Positions 16,489 through 25,350 of a DNA stretch of 34,293 bases are shown here, one piece after another (position 1 is the first letter of the stretch; each line of letters begins with the position of its first letter). Below the pieces are notes generated by a model that was not told the DNA's origin, did not search any database, and saw nothing but the letters and a program-made list of their open reading frames with translations. The DNA comes from Chloroflexota bacterium (GTDB lineage Bacteria; Chloroflexota; Dehalococcoidia; Lucifugimonadales; UBA3495). Location: assembly GCA_009840175.1 (NCBI GenBank), contig VXOI01000009.1, forward strand, positions 1 through 34,293. Direction: 5' to 3'. Made by a program: the position numbers and the translations under genes.

Positions 16489-17370
16489 CTATTGGCCTTG
16501 AATCGCGCGGATAGTCTCGGTTAACTCAACTGTCAATTCCTCAAGTCCCTGCGCGTTCGGCAAATATCTGACGTATCTGATGTGCCGAAGATCGAATGGT
16601 ACATCCTCGTCGTTTTGCACGATCATAATTACATCGCGGTTTCGCGCATGGGCGAGTCCCGTTTCATACAATACGTTGGGATTTCGCCCCGTAAGGTCAC
16701 TGACCACCAGCTTGCTCTGTTCTATGGTTCTGAAGACGTCGTCGATGATGTGCGTAGGACCGTATATCTCGTCAACTCGCAGCGGCTTGAGGCGTAGCCC
16801 TTGGCACGTCTCCCTCACCGCCTCGTAAACAGGATTAAAAGCTGTATCGAAAGGCATCATTACCGCGACGTGTCCGAGGTGTGCCAAGGGCCACGGCTCC
16901 ACACTGAACGCTTTTGGGCATTTTTCAATAGGTTGCTGATTGAGCAGTTGCAGGACGCTTTCCATGAGATTGCCATTCTTTACAGCCCAATGAGTACGTC
17001 GTGTTTCGTCGATCCCGCTACTGCTGAGGAAAATATCGAAGAGGCCGCTGTTGAAGACTTCCTCTGAGGTGAACCTGCCGAACAGATGGTCGAAGCGAAA
17101 ACGTATATTCGTTCCCTGATTTTCGATTTGGTCGATGCGGCTTACGAAGGCCGGCTGACCGAGATTATCAGGGTGGCGCTCGGCTACCACCAGAGTGGGA
17201 AGATCGCTCAGATCTTTCAAGTTGTCACTGAATTTGGATTTCAAGCCACCATCGGTGCCTTCAAGCATTCTACCCGCAGGGAAGTAACCCCATCCGGACA
17301 GGCTGCGAAAGACCGGGTGGTCGGTGGCTGCATATACGATCAAATTATAATGAGTCTGAGACCATTCCAT
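16489..17370 (-). CDS. Deoxyribosyltransferase/TIR-like protein with unknown N-terminal domain
   Basis: 293 residues. The C-terminal ~130 residues form a nucleoside deoxyribosyltransferase/TIR-like Rossmann domain. It has HVAVMMPFDTAFNPVY near 167, RVDEIYG near 198, SKLVVSDLTGRNPNVLYETGLAHA near 219-241, with E236 in the place of the catalytic glutamate, and VPFDLRHIRYV. Members of this superfamily in defence islands break or modify NAD or nucleotides. The N-terminal ~160 residues (with LPTLVVAERH and FRFDHLFGRF) match nothing I know and may be a sensor. I place the start at ATG 17370 because AAGGA lies seven bases before it; the track start is a GTG 18 bases upstream. It follows hsdR on the same strand with a 162-base gap, so it may be independent. 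Substrate is unknown. Confidence 0.75.
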   Translation of the reverse strand: MEWSQTHYNLIVYAATDHPVFRSLSGWGYFPAGRMLEGTDGGLKSKFSDNLKDLSDLPTLVVAERHPDNLGQPAFVSRIDQIENQGTNIRFRFDHLFGRFTSEEVFNSGLFDIFLSSSGIDETRRTHWAVKNGNLMESVLQLLNQQPIEKCPKAFSVEPWPLAHLGHVAVMMPFDTAFNPVYEAVRETCQGLRLKPLRVDEIYGPTHIIDDVFRTIEQSKLVVSDLTGRNPNVLYETGLAHARNRDVIMIVQNDEDVPFDLRHIRYVRYLPNAQGLEELTVELTETIRAIQGQ

Positions 17371-17532
17371 GGCAATTTCCTTATGCACCTGTAGGCGTGT
17401 CGATGCCTGCCATTGTCATCGTAATCTCGTTGAGTAGGGCCGGAATCCGGCTACCGATTTTGGATTTGACAGAATTCGGTCCGTCAAGCCTATAGGTTGC
17501 CTCGCAGCAACACAAGGGGGCAATGATATCTC

Positions 17533-20500
17533 TCAGGCCAGCGCCCAACCGTCCGACAGCACCTCCGCTTGTTCCAGCACGGTTAGAATAGCCTTTTCTT
17601 GCTTGTCGGGAGGATAGCCATGTTTGCGCAGGATACGCCGGACCAAGACACGGAGCTGCGCTCGGACGTTCTCTCGCAGCGTCCAGTCGATGGTGACGTT
17701 GCTACGGACGGTTTCCACCAGCTCGCGGGCGATGGCGCGGAGTGTCTCGTCACGCAGCATCTGAACGGCGCTGTCGTTGGTTCCCAGGGCATCGTAGAAA
17801 GCTAGCTCATCATGCGTCAGGCCAAGCTTTTCACCCCTAGCGCTGGCTTCCCGCATCTCGCGGGCCAGTTGGATCAGTTCTTCAATCACCTGCGCAGCTT
17901 CAATTGCGCGGTTTTGATAGCGGCGGAGGGTCTGTTCCAACATCCCGGCGAAGGAGCGGGCTTGAACCACGTTGGTGCGCCGACGACTTGCCACTTCGCC
18001 CCGGAGCAGCTTTTGCAGCAACTCCACCGCCAAGTTGCGCTCAGGCATCCCCTGAACCTCGGCCAGAAATTCGTCGGACAGCACCGAGATGTCGGGTTTG
18101 TCCAAGCCGGCGGCGGCGAAGACGTCAATCATGCCTTCGGACGCCACCGCACGGGAAACTATCTGCCGTACCGCCAAGTCCAAGTCTTCCTCCGGGCGCG
18201 CCTCCCCCGCCGCTCGCTTGGACAATGCCGCTCGCACTGCCTGGAAGAACCCCACATCGTCGCGGATGCGGAAGGTTTCTACGTGCGGCACAGCCAGGGC
18301 AAAGGCTTGTGAGAGTTCACGGACTGCAGCCATACAACGATCCTTGCCGCTTTCCTGGGCCAGGATGTGCTCTTGTGCGGGAGGAAGCAAACCCAAACGC
18401 TCCGCTGGTGCGCCAGTAGTCCATTTGGACCAGTCGAAGCCGTGAAACAGCGCACAGCATACGTCGTACTTTTCCAGCATCGCGGCTACTGCCTCTTCCT
18501 TGTCGATGGCGGTGCGCCCCGTTCCTCCGCTCTCGGTGTAAGTGACCAATGCTTGCCGCAGATCGTTAGCCAGCCCAAGGTAGTCCACCACCAGCCCGCC
18601 CGGCTTGTCCTTGAACACCCGGTTCACCCGAGCGATGGCCTGCATCAGCCCATGGCCACGCATCGGTTTGTCCAGGTACATGGTGTGCAGGCTGGGCGCG
18701 TCGAAGCCGGTCAGCCACATATCCCGCACCAGCACGATGCGGAAGGGGTCGTCAGGGTCCCGGAAGCGGTTGCCCAGCGCCTCCCGCCGGGCCTTGTTTC
18801 TCACGTGCTTCTGCCACTCCGGCGGGTCCGATGCCGAACCGGTCATCACCACCTTGATGTTGCCCTTGGCGTCATCATCATCGTGCCACTCCGGGCGTAG
18901 ACGAGCCAGCTCGTTGTAGAGGTCAACGCAGATGCGCCGGCTCATGCACACCACCATCGCCTTCCCTTCCAGTACTTCCAGACGCTGCTCGAAGTGGTCC
19001 ACAATGTCCTGGGCAATCTGCTTGACCCGGTTTTCGGCGCCGACGACGGCCTCCAACTGCGCCCACTTGGTCTTCAGCCGCTCCTTGCGCTCGATTTCCT
19101 CGCCCTCGGTTGCCTCCTCAAAGTCAGGGTCAATAGTGGGCCGCTCGCTTTCATCCAGTTCCAACCGGGCCAGGCGGCTTTCGTAGTGGATGGGCACCGT
19201 GGCCCCATCCTCAACCGAACGCTGGATATCGTAGATGCTGATGTAGTCGCCGAACACCGCCCGGGTGTTGGCGTCATGCAACTCGATGGGCGTGCCGGTG
19301 AAGCCAACGAAAGAAGCGCTGGGCAGGGCGTCCCTCATGTGCCGGGCGTAGCCGTCGATGAAGTCGTACTGGCTGCGGTGGGCCTCGTCGGCGATGACGA
19401 CGATGTTACGCCGCTCCGATAGAGTGGGATAGGTGTCGCCTCGCTCCTCGGGGAAGAACTTCTGGATGGTGGTGAACACCACACCCCCCGCGTTTACAGA
19501 CAGTTTTTCCCGCAGGTCGGCCCGGCTTTCCGCCTGCACCGGAGGCTGGCGCAACAGGTCCTGGCAGCGGGAAAATGTGGTGAAGAGCTGGTCGTCCAAG
19601 TCATTGCGGTCGGTGAGAACCACGATGGTGGGATTCTCCATAGCCTGCTCGCGGACGATGGCGCCGGCGTAGAAGGCCATGGTCAAGCTTTTTCCCGAAC
19701 CTTGGGTGTGCCAGACTACCCCGATTCGGCGGTCGCCCGGTTCTCCTCCTGACCTTCGTCCTGTTTCATACCTGCCCCGAATGGGTCGCGATGCAATCCT
19801 CTGCCCTTCCCGCTGTAGATCCGCTGCCCGCAGGGTCTCACTCACGGCGGCGCGAACGGCGTGAAACTGGTGGTAGCCGGCCATCTTCTTGACCAGCCGC
19901 CCGCTGCCGTCGTCATCAAAAACTACGAAATCTCGCAGCAGCGCCAGACATCGCTCTGGGTGGCAGGCACCCTCCAGCATCACTTGCAACTCAGTCAGGT
20001 CAGGACCGGCCAGGGTCTCGCCCGTAGTAGTGCGCCAGGGCTTGAACCACTCACGCCCGGCCCCCAAGGCGCCGATCCGGGCTTCAAGGCCGTCGGAAAC
20101 CATCAGCATTTCGTTCATGGAGAACAAGGAGGGCAGTTCCGACTGGTAAGTCTGAATCTGTTGCCAGGCGCTCCAGATGGTAGCGTCCTCGTCGGAGGGG
20201 TTCTTCAATTCTATAATGCCTAAGGGCAGGCCATTCACAAACAGGACGACGTCGGGGCGGCGGGTGTTCCGGTTCCCGCCCACCGTGTCGGTTAAGCTAA
20301 ATTGGTTGACCACCAGCCAATCATTGGCCGCCCAATCGTCGAAGTCGATGACCTTGGCCGGCTCGCCCCGCATGTTGCCGTCGGCAGAGCGATACTCCAC
20401 GTTGACGCCGTTGACCAGCATCCGGTGAAAGGAGCGATTGCGGGCCTCCAACGTCGCCCCCTCAGGGTGGGTTAGCTTGCGGAAGATGTCCTCCAGAGCA

Positions 20501-20700
20501 TCAGCGGGCAGGCCGCGGTTAATCTGGGCGAGGGTATTTCGCAACCGATGCTCTATGATCACCTGACTGTAATCGTTACGTTCGAAGTTAGGCGTCTCAG
20601 GAGCGATGTCAGGGCCGTACATCACGCGCCAACTAAGACCCTCCAGCCAAGCGAGTGCTGCCTGTTCGACAACATACTCTGAGAGTAGAGCTCTGTTCAT
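17533..20700 (-). CDS. hsdR: Type I restriction enzyme motor/nuclease subunit HsdR
   Basis: The 1055-residue protein has the normal length and order of HsdR. The N-terminal nuclease domain has [22 protein letters not shown] with D150 and E164-L-K166. The superfamily 2 motor shows [12 protein letters not shown] near 340, [21 protein letters not shown] and GFTGTPI in the first lobe, and [21 protein letters not shown] and [10 protein letters not shown] in the second. A long helical C-terminal part follows, which contacts the methyltransferase. It translocates DNA with ATP and cleaves unmethylated foreign DNA away from the target. All motifs look intact. Its ATG overlaps the stop of the HEPN-like gene by ATGA, so it is the last gene of a six-gene operon. 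Confidence 0.96.
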   Translation of the reverse strand: MNRALLSEYVVEQAALAWLEGLSWRVMYGPDIAPETPNFERNDYSQVIIEHRLRNTLAQINRGLPADALEDIFRKLTHPEGATLEARNRSFHRMLVNGVNVEYRSADGNMRGEPAKVIDFDDWAANDWLVVNQFSLTDTVGGNRNTRRPDVVLFVNGLPLGIIELKNPSDEDATIWSAWQQIQTYQSELPSLFSMNEMLMVSDGLEARIGALGAGREWFKPWRTTTGETLAGPDLTELQVMLEGACHPERCLALLRDFVVFDDDGSGRLVKKMAGYHQFHAVRAAVSETLRAADLQREGQRIASRPIRGRYETGRRSGGEPGDRRIGVVWHTQGSGKSLTMAFYAGAIVREQAMENPTIVVLTDRNDLDDQLFTTFSRCQDLLRQPPVQAESRADLREKLSVNAGGVVFTTIQKFFPEERGDTYPTLSERRNIVVIADEAHRSQYDFIDGYARHMRDALPSASFVGFTGTPIELHDANTRAVFGDYISIYDIQRSVEDGATVPIHYESRLARLELDESERPTIDPDFEEATEGEEIERKERLKTKWAQLEAVVGAENRVKQIAQDIVDHFEQRLEVLEGKAMVVCMSRRICVDLYNELARLRPEWHDDDDAKGNIKVVMTGSASDPPEWQKHVRNKARREALGNRFRDPDDPFRIVLVRDMWLTGFDAPSLHTMYLDKPMRGHGLMQAIARVNRVFKDKPGGLVVDYLGLANDLRQALVTYTESGGTGRTAIDKEEAVAAMLEKYDVCCALFHGFDWSKWTTGAPAERLGLLPPAQEHILAQESGKDRCMAAVRELSQAFALAVPHVETFRIRDDVGFFQAVRAALSKRAAGEARPEEDLDLAVRQIVSRAVASEGMIDVFAAAGLDKPDISVLSDEFLAEVQGMPERNLAVELLQKLLRGEVASRRRTNVVQARSFAGMLEQTLRRYQNRAIEAAQVIEELIQLAREMREASARGEKLGLTHDELAFYDALGTNDSAVQMLRDETLRAIARELVETVRSNVTIDWTLRENVRAQLRVLVRRILRKHGYPPDKQEKAILTVLEQAEVLSDGWALA

Positions 20701-21353
20701 GGCTCCACCTCTTCCATGGCTTCTTCCCCAAAGGTACCTATCAATTTCCCACCGAGATCTCGATAGGCTGGGTGGTCGACAGCAAACAACAACTCGCTAG
20801 CATAGTAATCCTGCTCACCTACGGTGATGATACCGTACTGCGCGTCAATAGCCATATCGAAATCCCTTTCTTGAGCCGGAGGCTGCTGTGGAGTTCGATC
20901 AAGTATCGCTTGTTCGAGCGCAGCTTCGGGGTCGCCAACCTCAAAGAGGACCGAGAATATCCAAAGTGCAGCGTTTCGAGCGATCTGAAGGGTGATTATG
21001 TCGGGTATTCCCTTCTGACCACCGTGATACTGCTCGTTCCGTTGACGGTGCGCCCAAATGATGTGCGATTTTTCTATTGACCAAGTAAGGCTTCTTTTCT
21101 CCAGTTCCTTCTCGAAGAACCCAAGCTTGGTGAGATAGTCTTGCATCCATTGGTTGACATCATCCCTTTTGTACTGGCGCCCTCCTCGTTGGACCGGATG
21201 CAGCGTAAGGTAGGTCGTGATTGCCACCTCAATGGCATTATCGAAGCTGATGAGTGCAATGCTGCGACCGAAATCGTCTGCTTCGCGCAGGTGACTTTCC
21301 GCATGAACCATCAACTCGAACGGACCAATGGCCCATGGGGGGAGAGAGGTCAT
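20697..21353 (-). CDS. HEPN-like protein inside the type I operon
   Basis: 218 residues, mainly helical. The first ~150 fit a HEPN domain: [19 protein letters not shown] forms an early helix and [12 protein letters not shown] carries R105-N106-x3-H110, the RNxxxH metal-free ribonuclease motif. It is not the classic HepT RX4HXY, because GG follows the histidine. The last ~60 residues ([20 protein letters not shown]) look like a small beta-rich domain of unknown role. The gene overlaps hsdS by four bases upstream and hsdR by four bases downstream, so it is an obligate part of the operon. PrrC, a tRNA anticodon nuclease with a HEPN-type core, lies at the same place in EcoprrI. A second toxic layer released when the R-M system is inhibited is my inference. 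Confidence 0.72.
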   Translation of the reverse strand: MTSLPPWAIGPFELMVHAESHLREADDFGRSIALISFDNAIEVAITTYLTLHPVQRGGRQYKRDDVNQWMQDYLTKLGFFEKELEKRSLTWSIEKSHIIWAHRQRNEQYHGGQKGIPDIITLQIARNAALWIFSVLFEVGDPEAALEQAILDRTPQQPPAQERDFDMAIDAQYGIITVGEQDYYASELLFAVDHPAYRDLGGKLIGTFGEEAMEEVEP

Positions 21354-22993
21354 GGTGCTTCCTCAGTTAGCAAACATTTCGGTTGCCTTACCTCTAACCC
21401 TCCCGACACCAGTCTCGGCAGCAGCACATCCCGCTGAGCGGCCAAAGAGCGAGAGCCGAATTCGTTGGTCCTGAGCTTCTGTTCCAACGGTAGCACCCAT
21501 TTAGCGAACCTGCCGACTAGTTCGTCCGTTGGGGATATTACCGACAGGGTCTCGAACTGCTTTCTGGTAATCGCGCCGAAAACCGTACCTGTTTGCTCGT
21601 ACCGCTCAAACTCGGACTGCATAGCCCAGGCTGAATAGTAGGTGAATGCACCGGACTCCGATTTGTGTCGCAATGCGGCTACTCCTCTGCCGATGCAGCA
21701 TTTCTCCCAAGCCATGTTCAGGGCACCAACGGGTGCTCTAACACTGACCAATGTATCGCCTCCTTCGGCAATTCGATTAGGTGACGAGCAATATTTTCGG
21801 TTGCTGGGAAATCGCGCCCCAAAGTCGGTGCTACCTTGAAAGAACGGCAGTCCTTCGCCATGGTCATTGTAAGTGTTTCCCGGTGGTGATTGCCCCATCG
21901 TGAGATTAAAGCAATCCCCTAGCGACTTCACCTCCCACCCTTCCGGTATCTCGCCCAACTCCGAGTCCACGAGCCGGTCAGGAAACAGGTCCCACAGCTC
22001 CGGCGGGAGGTACGGTTCCCGTCCTTCCAGCTTGGCGCGGACCGGGCCGAAGTCCACGAACCAGTCCTCAAAGATGGCACGGGCCATGGCTTCCAGCGTT
22101 TCGTTCATCCGCCGGTTGAGCTCAATCTTGTCGTCCAGCGTACCGAGGATGTGAGCGATTGAGCGTTGTTCAGGTAAGGGCGGGAGCATGAACATAAACT
22201 GCTTGATCCGATCCGGGGACGTATGTTTCACCGTCGTTCCGGTCGCACTCGCGAGGATCTCGTGGCGATAGTCTGCGGTGCACATGACGTAGTAGAGGAA
22301 TCTCGTATCAACGGCATCGGTTCCCTTGAGGGAAACCTTTCCAAGACGTTGGTTGTGCAAATAGCGAAGTCCCTCTGGGCCTTCGGGTACGAGTGCCGGG
22401 TAACCAAGAGTGTCCGAAAGTTTGCTGAGGTCGGTCATCGTGACCAGCAAATCACCTGTGCTGAGGACAAACTCTTCGGGAACATACCCATCGTAAAATT
22501 TGAACTTCTCACCCTTAAACCCTCCGCCTACGGCAAAGTTACCAGGCGTAAGCAGCACATCTCCTCGGGGTTCGTCGTGGATGTTTTCACCCTTGAAAGC
22601 GAACCCGTGCTTTATATCAACCAGGTCTCCGATAGACACCTGGGCCCACCCACCGTAACCCTTTGACGTCGATTTGAGCCGCATGTCCTGCACGACCACG
22701 TAACTGCGTTCAATCGCCCGTTGAAAACTCTCCGGCAACCTTGCCCAGTCGTGGACCTGAATCGAGATAGGGATGTTGGACTGCTCTAATGCCTCGACGA
22801 GTTCGACGTATTCGTTGCCCAAGGGTTCCAGGGTAGGGCCGCGCAACACCAGATCCAGGTCGCTGCCGTCGTGGCTCCGGCCGCTAACGCGGCTGGCGCA
22901 GGCCCACACTTCGGCGTCGGGCACGTACTCGTGCACTAGCGCATCGAGTTGTTCCCGGTAGCGGAGGAGGAAGTCCAAGCGGTCAGTCATCAT
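21350..22993 (-). CDS. hsdS: MNT nucleotidyltransferase fused to type I specificity subunit HsdS
   Basis: 547 residues, about 100 more than a usual HsdS. Residues 1-105 are a minimal nucleotidyltransferase: CASRVSGRSHDGSDLDLVLRG has the (G)S-X10-DXD pattern with S34, D45 and D47, but alanine at the glycine position. From residue ~110 it is HsdS: a first target-recognition domain (VSIGDLVDIKHGFAF), the conserved linker LPPLPEQRSIAHILGTLDDKIELNRR, a second domain from IPEGWEVKSLGDCF, and the closing LPLEQKLR part. HsdS reads the DNA target for HsdM and HsdR. The MNT part is joined to the partner HEPN gene, which overlaps by ATGA, so this is a HEPN-MNT pair built into an R-M system. Start ATG 22993 has GGAG five bases upstream. 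Confidence 0.88.
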   Translation of the reverse strand: MMTDRLDFLLRYREQLDALVHEYVPDAEVWACASRVSGRSHDGSDLDLVLRGPTLEPLGNEYVELVEALEQSNIPISIQVHDWARLPESFQRAIERSYVVVQDMRLKSTSKGYGGWAQVSIGDLVDIKHGFAFKGENIHDEPRGDVLLTPGNFAVGGGFKGEKFKFYDGYVPEEFVLSTGDLLVTMTDLSKLSDTLGYPALVPEGPEGLRYLHNQRLGKVSLKGTDAVDTRFLYYVMCTADYRHEILASATGTTVKHTSPDRIKQFMFMLPPLPEQRSIAHILGTLDDKIELNRRMNETLEAMARAIFEDWFVDFGPVRAKLEGREPYLPPELWDLFPDRLVDSELGEIPEGWEVKSLGDCFNLTMGQSPPGNTYNDHGEGLPFFQGSTDFGARFPSNRKYCSSPNRIAEGGDTLVSVRAPVGALNMAWEKCCIGRGVAALRHKSESGAFTYYSAWAMQSEFERYEQTGTVFGAITRKQFETLSVISPTDELVGRFAKWVLPLEQKLRTNEFGSRSLAAQRDVLLPRLVSGGLEVRQPKCLLTEEAP

Positions 22994-23002
22994 CGCACTC
23001 CG

Positions 23003-24745
23003 CTAGTTCTCTGACTGGTATTCCAGCAGAGATGATCTGCCTATTACGTCAAGAATTCGGATAGTTGCCTCCCGCCCGTCCGCATCGGTCATCCGCAGGC
23101 GCTCTGCAAAGGTGAACGAAACGGGCTGCTGCTTTCCTTGGTTAATCGCGATGTTGGAAGCGTACAGGTAGGTCCGGTCATGAGTGTCGCGGATGGGGTT
23201 CAATCTGCCCTTGACAACAGGCAGGTAACCCGTTCCCTCGGCGAAGATAACACTTCCACCTCCGCGGAGAGGTTGCAGGTCGATGGATAAAGACCCGTGA
23301 CTAGGGACCCACTCTCGCTCCACGTATCCGCAGCAGCCTGTGGCGGCGGCAAACACCGTCATGGGGAGATGGGTAGTGTACAAGTCCACGGAAGCTTCGC
23401 CGTTTTCGTCCGTGGCTGCATCCTTCCAAGTCTTGTTCGGGAATAGAGCAAGCACGGCGGCCCCTGGCAGGGGTTGACCGCCGGAGCGCACAGCAATAAT
23501 AGCTCGGGCGGGGCTTTGGTCCAGGACTGCTGCCGGAACGGTGAGGCGGACTTCCGAACCGTCAATGAGTTGATAGTCAGGTATTTTGCCGGACAGTTCA
23601 CGGGTTTCGCGCAAAATGATCTGAACGCCGTCTCCCCGCCGTTCCATAATATACTGTCTATCCTCCGCACCACCGATGCCACCCACTGGCATACGCGTCA
23701 GCACGGAGGTCAATGCTTCGTTACGGGTCGCCTGACGGTCAGTCATACTGTCAAGGGTCAAATTGTTTGGGAGCGAACCGGGCGACTGGATCTCCACGCG
23801 GTCTTCAAAAATTGACAAGCGTATCTTGCTGGAGCGTATTGAATAGTCGCGATGGACAACAGCGTTGACTATAGCCTCGAAAAGTACCCTCTCACTGTAT
23901 TGCGGCAGATTCACGCGGGCAGGGTCTTTTCGGGACGCCACCCGTATATTTCTCAAGGCAAAGGCGACGGCTTCACCAATTTGCTGGTTAATCGGTCCGA
24001 CTATCTCCTGTGCGTCAATTTGGCCGGATGCCCGGTCCAACCCTCTGTAGCGAGTTGCCGTGATGCCGGCGTTGGCAAGCCATTGTTCGGGATGCCGAGT
24101 GCACAGCAGCACACCGGCCACGGTGGCGCGTAGAATCCCGGCATCGTCGTTGGCCAACATGGCCAGCTTCGTCAATCCTGCCTCGGGTTCAGCCGCTCCT
24201 TCCACGCTCAACAAGGGTCTCCAGAGCATCTCGTCCAAGGTATTAAAACCGGTTCCGGGAATTGTCTGCTCGTCGTAGGAAGAAAACCGCCCCTGGCCTC
24301 TCCGTTGAGCAAGGCGCAGGCGCTCATCGCTGGTCATTCTGCGCTTTGTACCGCCCACTCGAATATAGCTGCCACCGGAGCTGTCATACTGCGTGTCGCC
24401 CTGCGTGACCTCTACCAATAGCAACCGCTTACCATCGACCTCCCGGTGATAGGTCCGGATGCGAACCGCCGGCTTGATGGTGTCGGTGCTTACCTCAACC
24501 AGCAGGGAGTCCAATGCCACCATCTGCTCACGTGACATACCCTGCACTTCACCTTCATCGGTTACGCCACAAAGCAGCATACCGCCGTCAGCATTGGCGA
24601 AAGCCGCTATTTCGTCAGACCAGTCGCTGCGGCTCGGCCCTGTCGGGCGATTTCCAGCGAATTCTATCGCCTTGAACTCCCAATTGCTGTCTTCACCAAG
24701 CTGCAAACGAGAGATGATTTCGTCGTTATCGAACGTCATGATCAT
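23003..24745 (-). CDS. AlbA_2/Schlafen-type ATPase-like protein in the type I operon
   Basis: 580 residues. The N-terminal ~130 residues are an AlbA_2 (Schlafen core) domain with WEFKAI at 22-27, EIAAFANADGGMLLCGV and GGSYIRVGGTKRRM. The middle, about 180-400, is the HATPase_c_4-like part of such proteins (FEAIVNAVVHRDYS, then SPGSLP and RNEALTSVL). The last ~150 residues are an unusual beta-rich region, starting at AVRSGGQPLPGAAVLALF, like a carboxypeptidase regulatory or invasin-type fold. Family members are often called transcription regulators; Schlafen cores elsewhere are RNA- or tRNA-cleaving. The start overlaps the stop of the peptidase gene (ATGA; a second ATG lies six bases on), and hsdS follows after nine bases. 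Its role in the R-M complex is unknown. Confidence 0.82.
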   Translation of the reverse strand: MIMTFDNDEIISRLQLGEDSNWEFKAIEFAGNRPTGPSRSDWSDEIAAFANADGGMLLCGVTDEGEVQGMSREQMVALDSLLVEVSTDTIKPAVRIRTYHREVDGKRLLLVEVTQGDTQYDSSGGSYIRVGGTKRRMTSDERLRLAQRRGQGRFSSYDEQTIPGTGFNTLDEMLWRPLLSVEGAAEPEAGLTKLAMLANDDAGILRATVAGVLLCTRHPEQWLANAGITATRYRGLDRASGQIDAQEIVGPINQQIGEAVAFALRNIRVASRKDPARVNLPQYSERVLFEAIVNAVVHRDYSIRSSKIRLSIFEDRVEIQSPGSLPNNLTLDSMTDRQATRNEALTSVLTRMPVGGIGGAEDRQYIMERRGDGVQIILRETRELSGKIPDYQLIDGSEVRLTVPAAVLDQSPARAIIAVRSGGQPLPGAAVLALFPNKTWKDAATDENGEASVDLYTTHLPMTVFAAATGCCGYVEREWVPSHGSLSIDLQPLRGGGSVIFAEGTGYLPVVKGRLNPIRDTHDRTYLYASNIAINQGKQQPVSFTFAERLRMTDADGREATIRILDVIGRSSLLEYQSEN

Positions 24746-25350
24746 CCCACCTCGCGTTGCTGGAAAGGCTGGCCCAGCTTTTGAGCTACTTCTTCGGGTA
24801 GGTCAGGGAAATGGTCTCGCAATACCACTGGCTCGACTTCGCCAATGCGAAGCCCCAAACGGCAACGGATGTGCTTTACCGCTGGAATCAAACCTGCGAT
24901 AAACGGTTCCAGTAGTGATTGCGCTTCTCCATATGCTCCTTGGCGATGTTCAACTTCGGGTACACGAGAGTTCTGGTACCACGAGGCAAGACCCTCTTCA
25001 AGCCAGTTGGTGTTACGTCCGGCGGTAGCAGGCTCCCAGGGGTCCAGCAAGTGAACGCATTCGTGGGCAAGTTGCCAACGGGCTCGGGCTGGGTCCGTCA
25101 ACGCATTTCCGCTCAGGCGGATGATGATGTGTCCGAGTCTTCCGTTACCATCGCCAGGATACCAAAGATGAGGAGGCCTATCCGGCGCCGGGTCGATGTC
25201 AATTCCGGTGACGCAATATGAGCGGTCTCTAGGACCGAATAAGTCCTCGAGTTCCGCCAAAAACCGACTGGTACATTCGGGAAGCGTGAGTTCCCTTTCG
25301 CCTCCTTCCGCATCGGGTTGAATCAAGAAAAGAGACCCTAACTTATTCAT
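24742..25350 (-). CDS. HExxH zinc metallopeptidase-like protein in the type I operon
   Basis: 202 residues from ATG 25350, which overlaps the hsdM stop by eight bases (ATGAATAA). The track ORF starts 246 bases further up, but that part is antisense-type sequence inside hsdM and has no start signal. [13 protein letters not shown] at 92-104 gives the HExxH zinc motif (H96, E97, H100), and [11 protein letters not shown] at 115-125 gives a downstream glutamate as in gluzincins. It lacks a signal peptide and membrane segments, so it acts in the cytoplasm. I know no exact family. Its place as second gene in the operon suggests that it cleaves a component or a phage protein, for instance to release the HEPN or MNT parts. 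That is inference. Confidence 0.75.
   Translation of the reverse strand: MNKLGSLFLIQPDAEGGERELTLPECTSRFLAELEDLFGPRDRSYCVTGIDIDPAPDRPPHLWYPGDGNGRLGHIIIRLSGNALTDPARARWQLAHECVHLLDPWEPATAGRNTNWLEEGLASWYQNSRVPEVEHRQGAYGEAQSLLEPFIAGLIPAVKHIRCRLGLRIGEVEPVVLRDHFPDLPEEVAQKLGQPFQQREVG

Noticed and set aside
17812-18900. Several plus-strand ORFs inside hsdR
   Set aside because: They are antisense to a complete, well-conserved HsdR and have no domains.
20697-21353. Classic HepT toxin
   Set aside because: The motif is RNEQYHGG, without the tyrosine two residues after the histidine. Only a broader HEPN call is justified.
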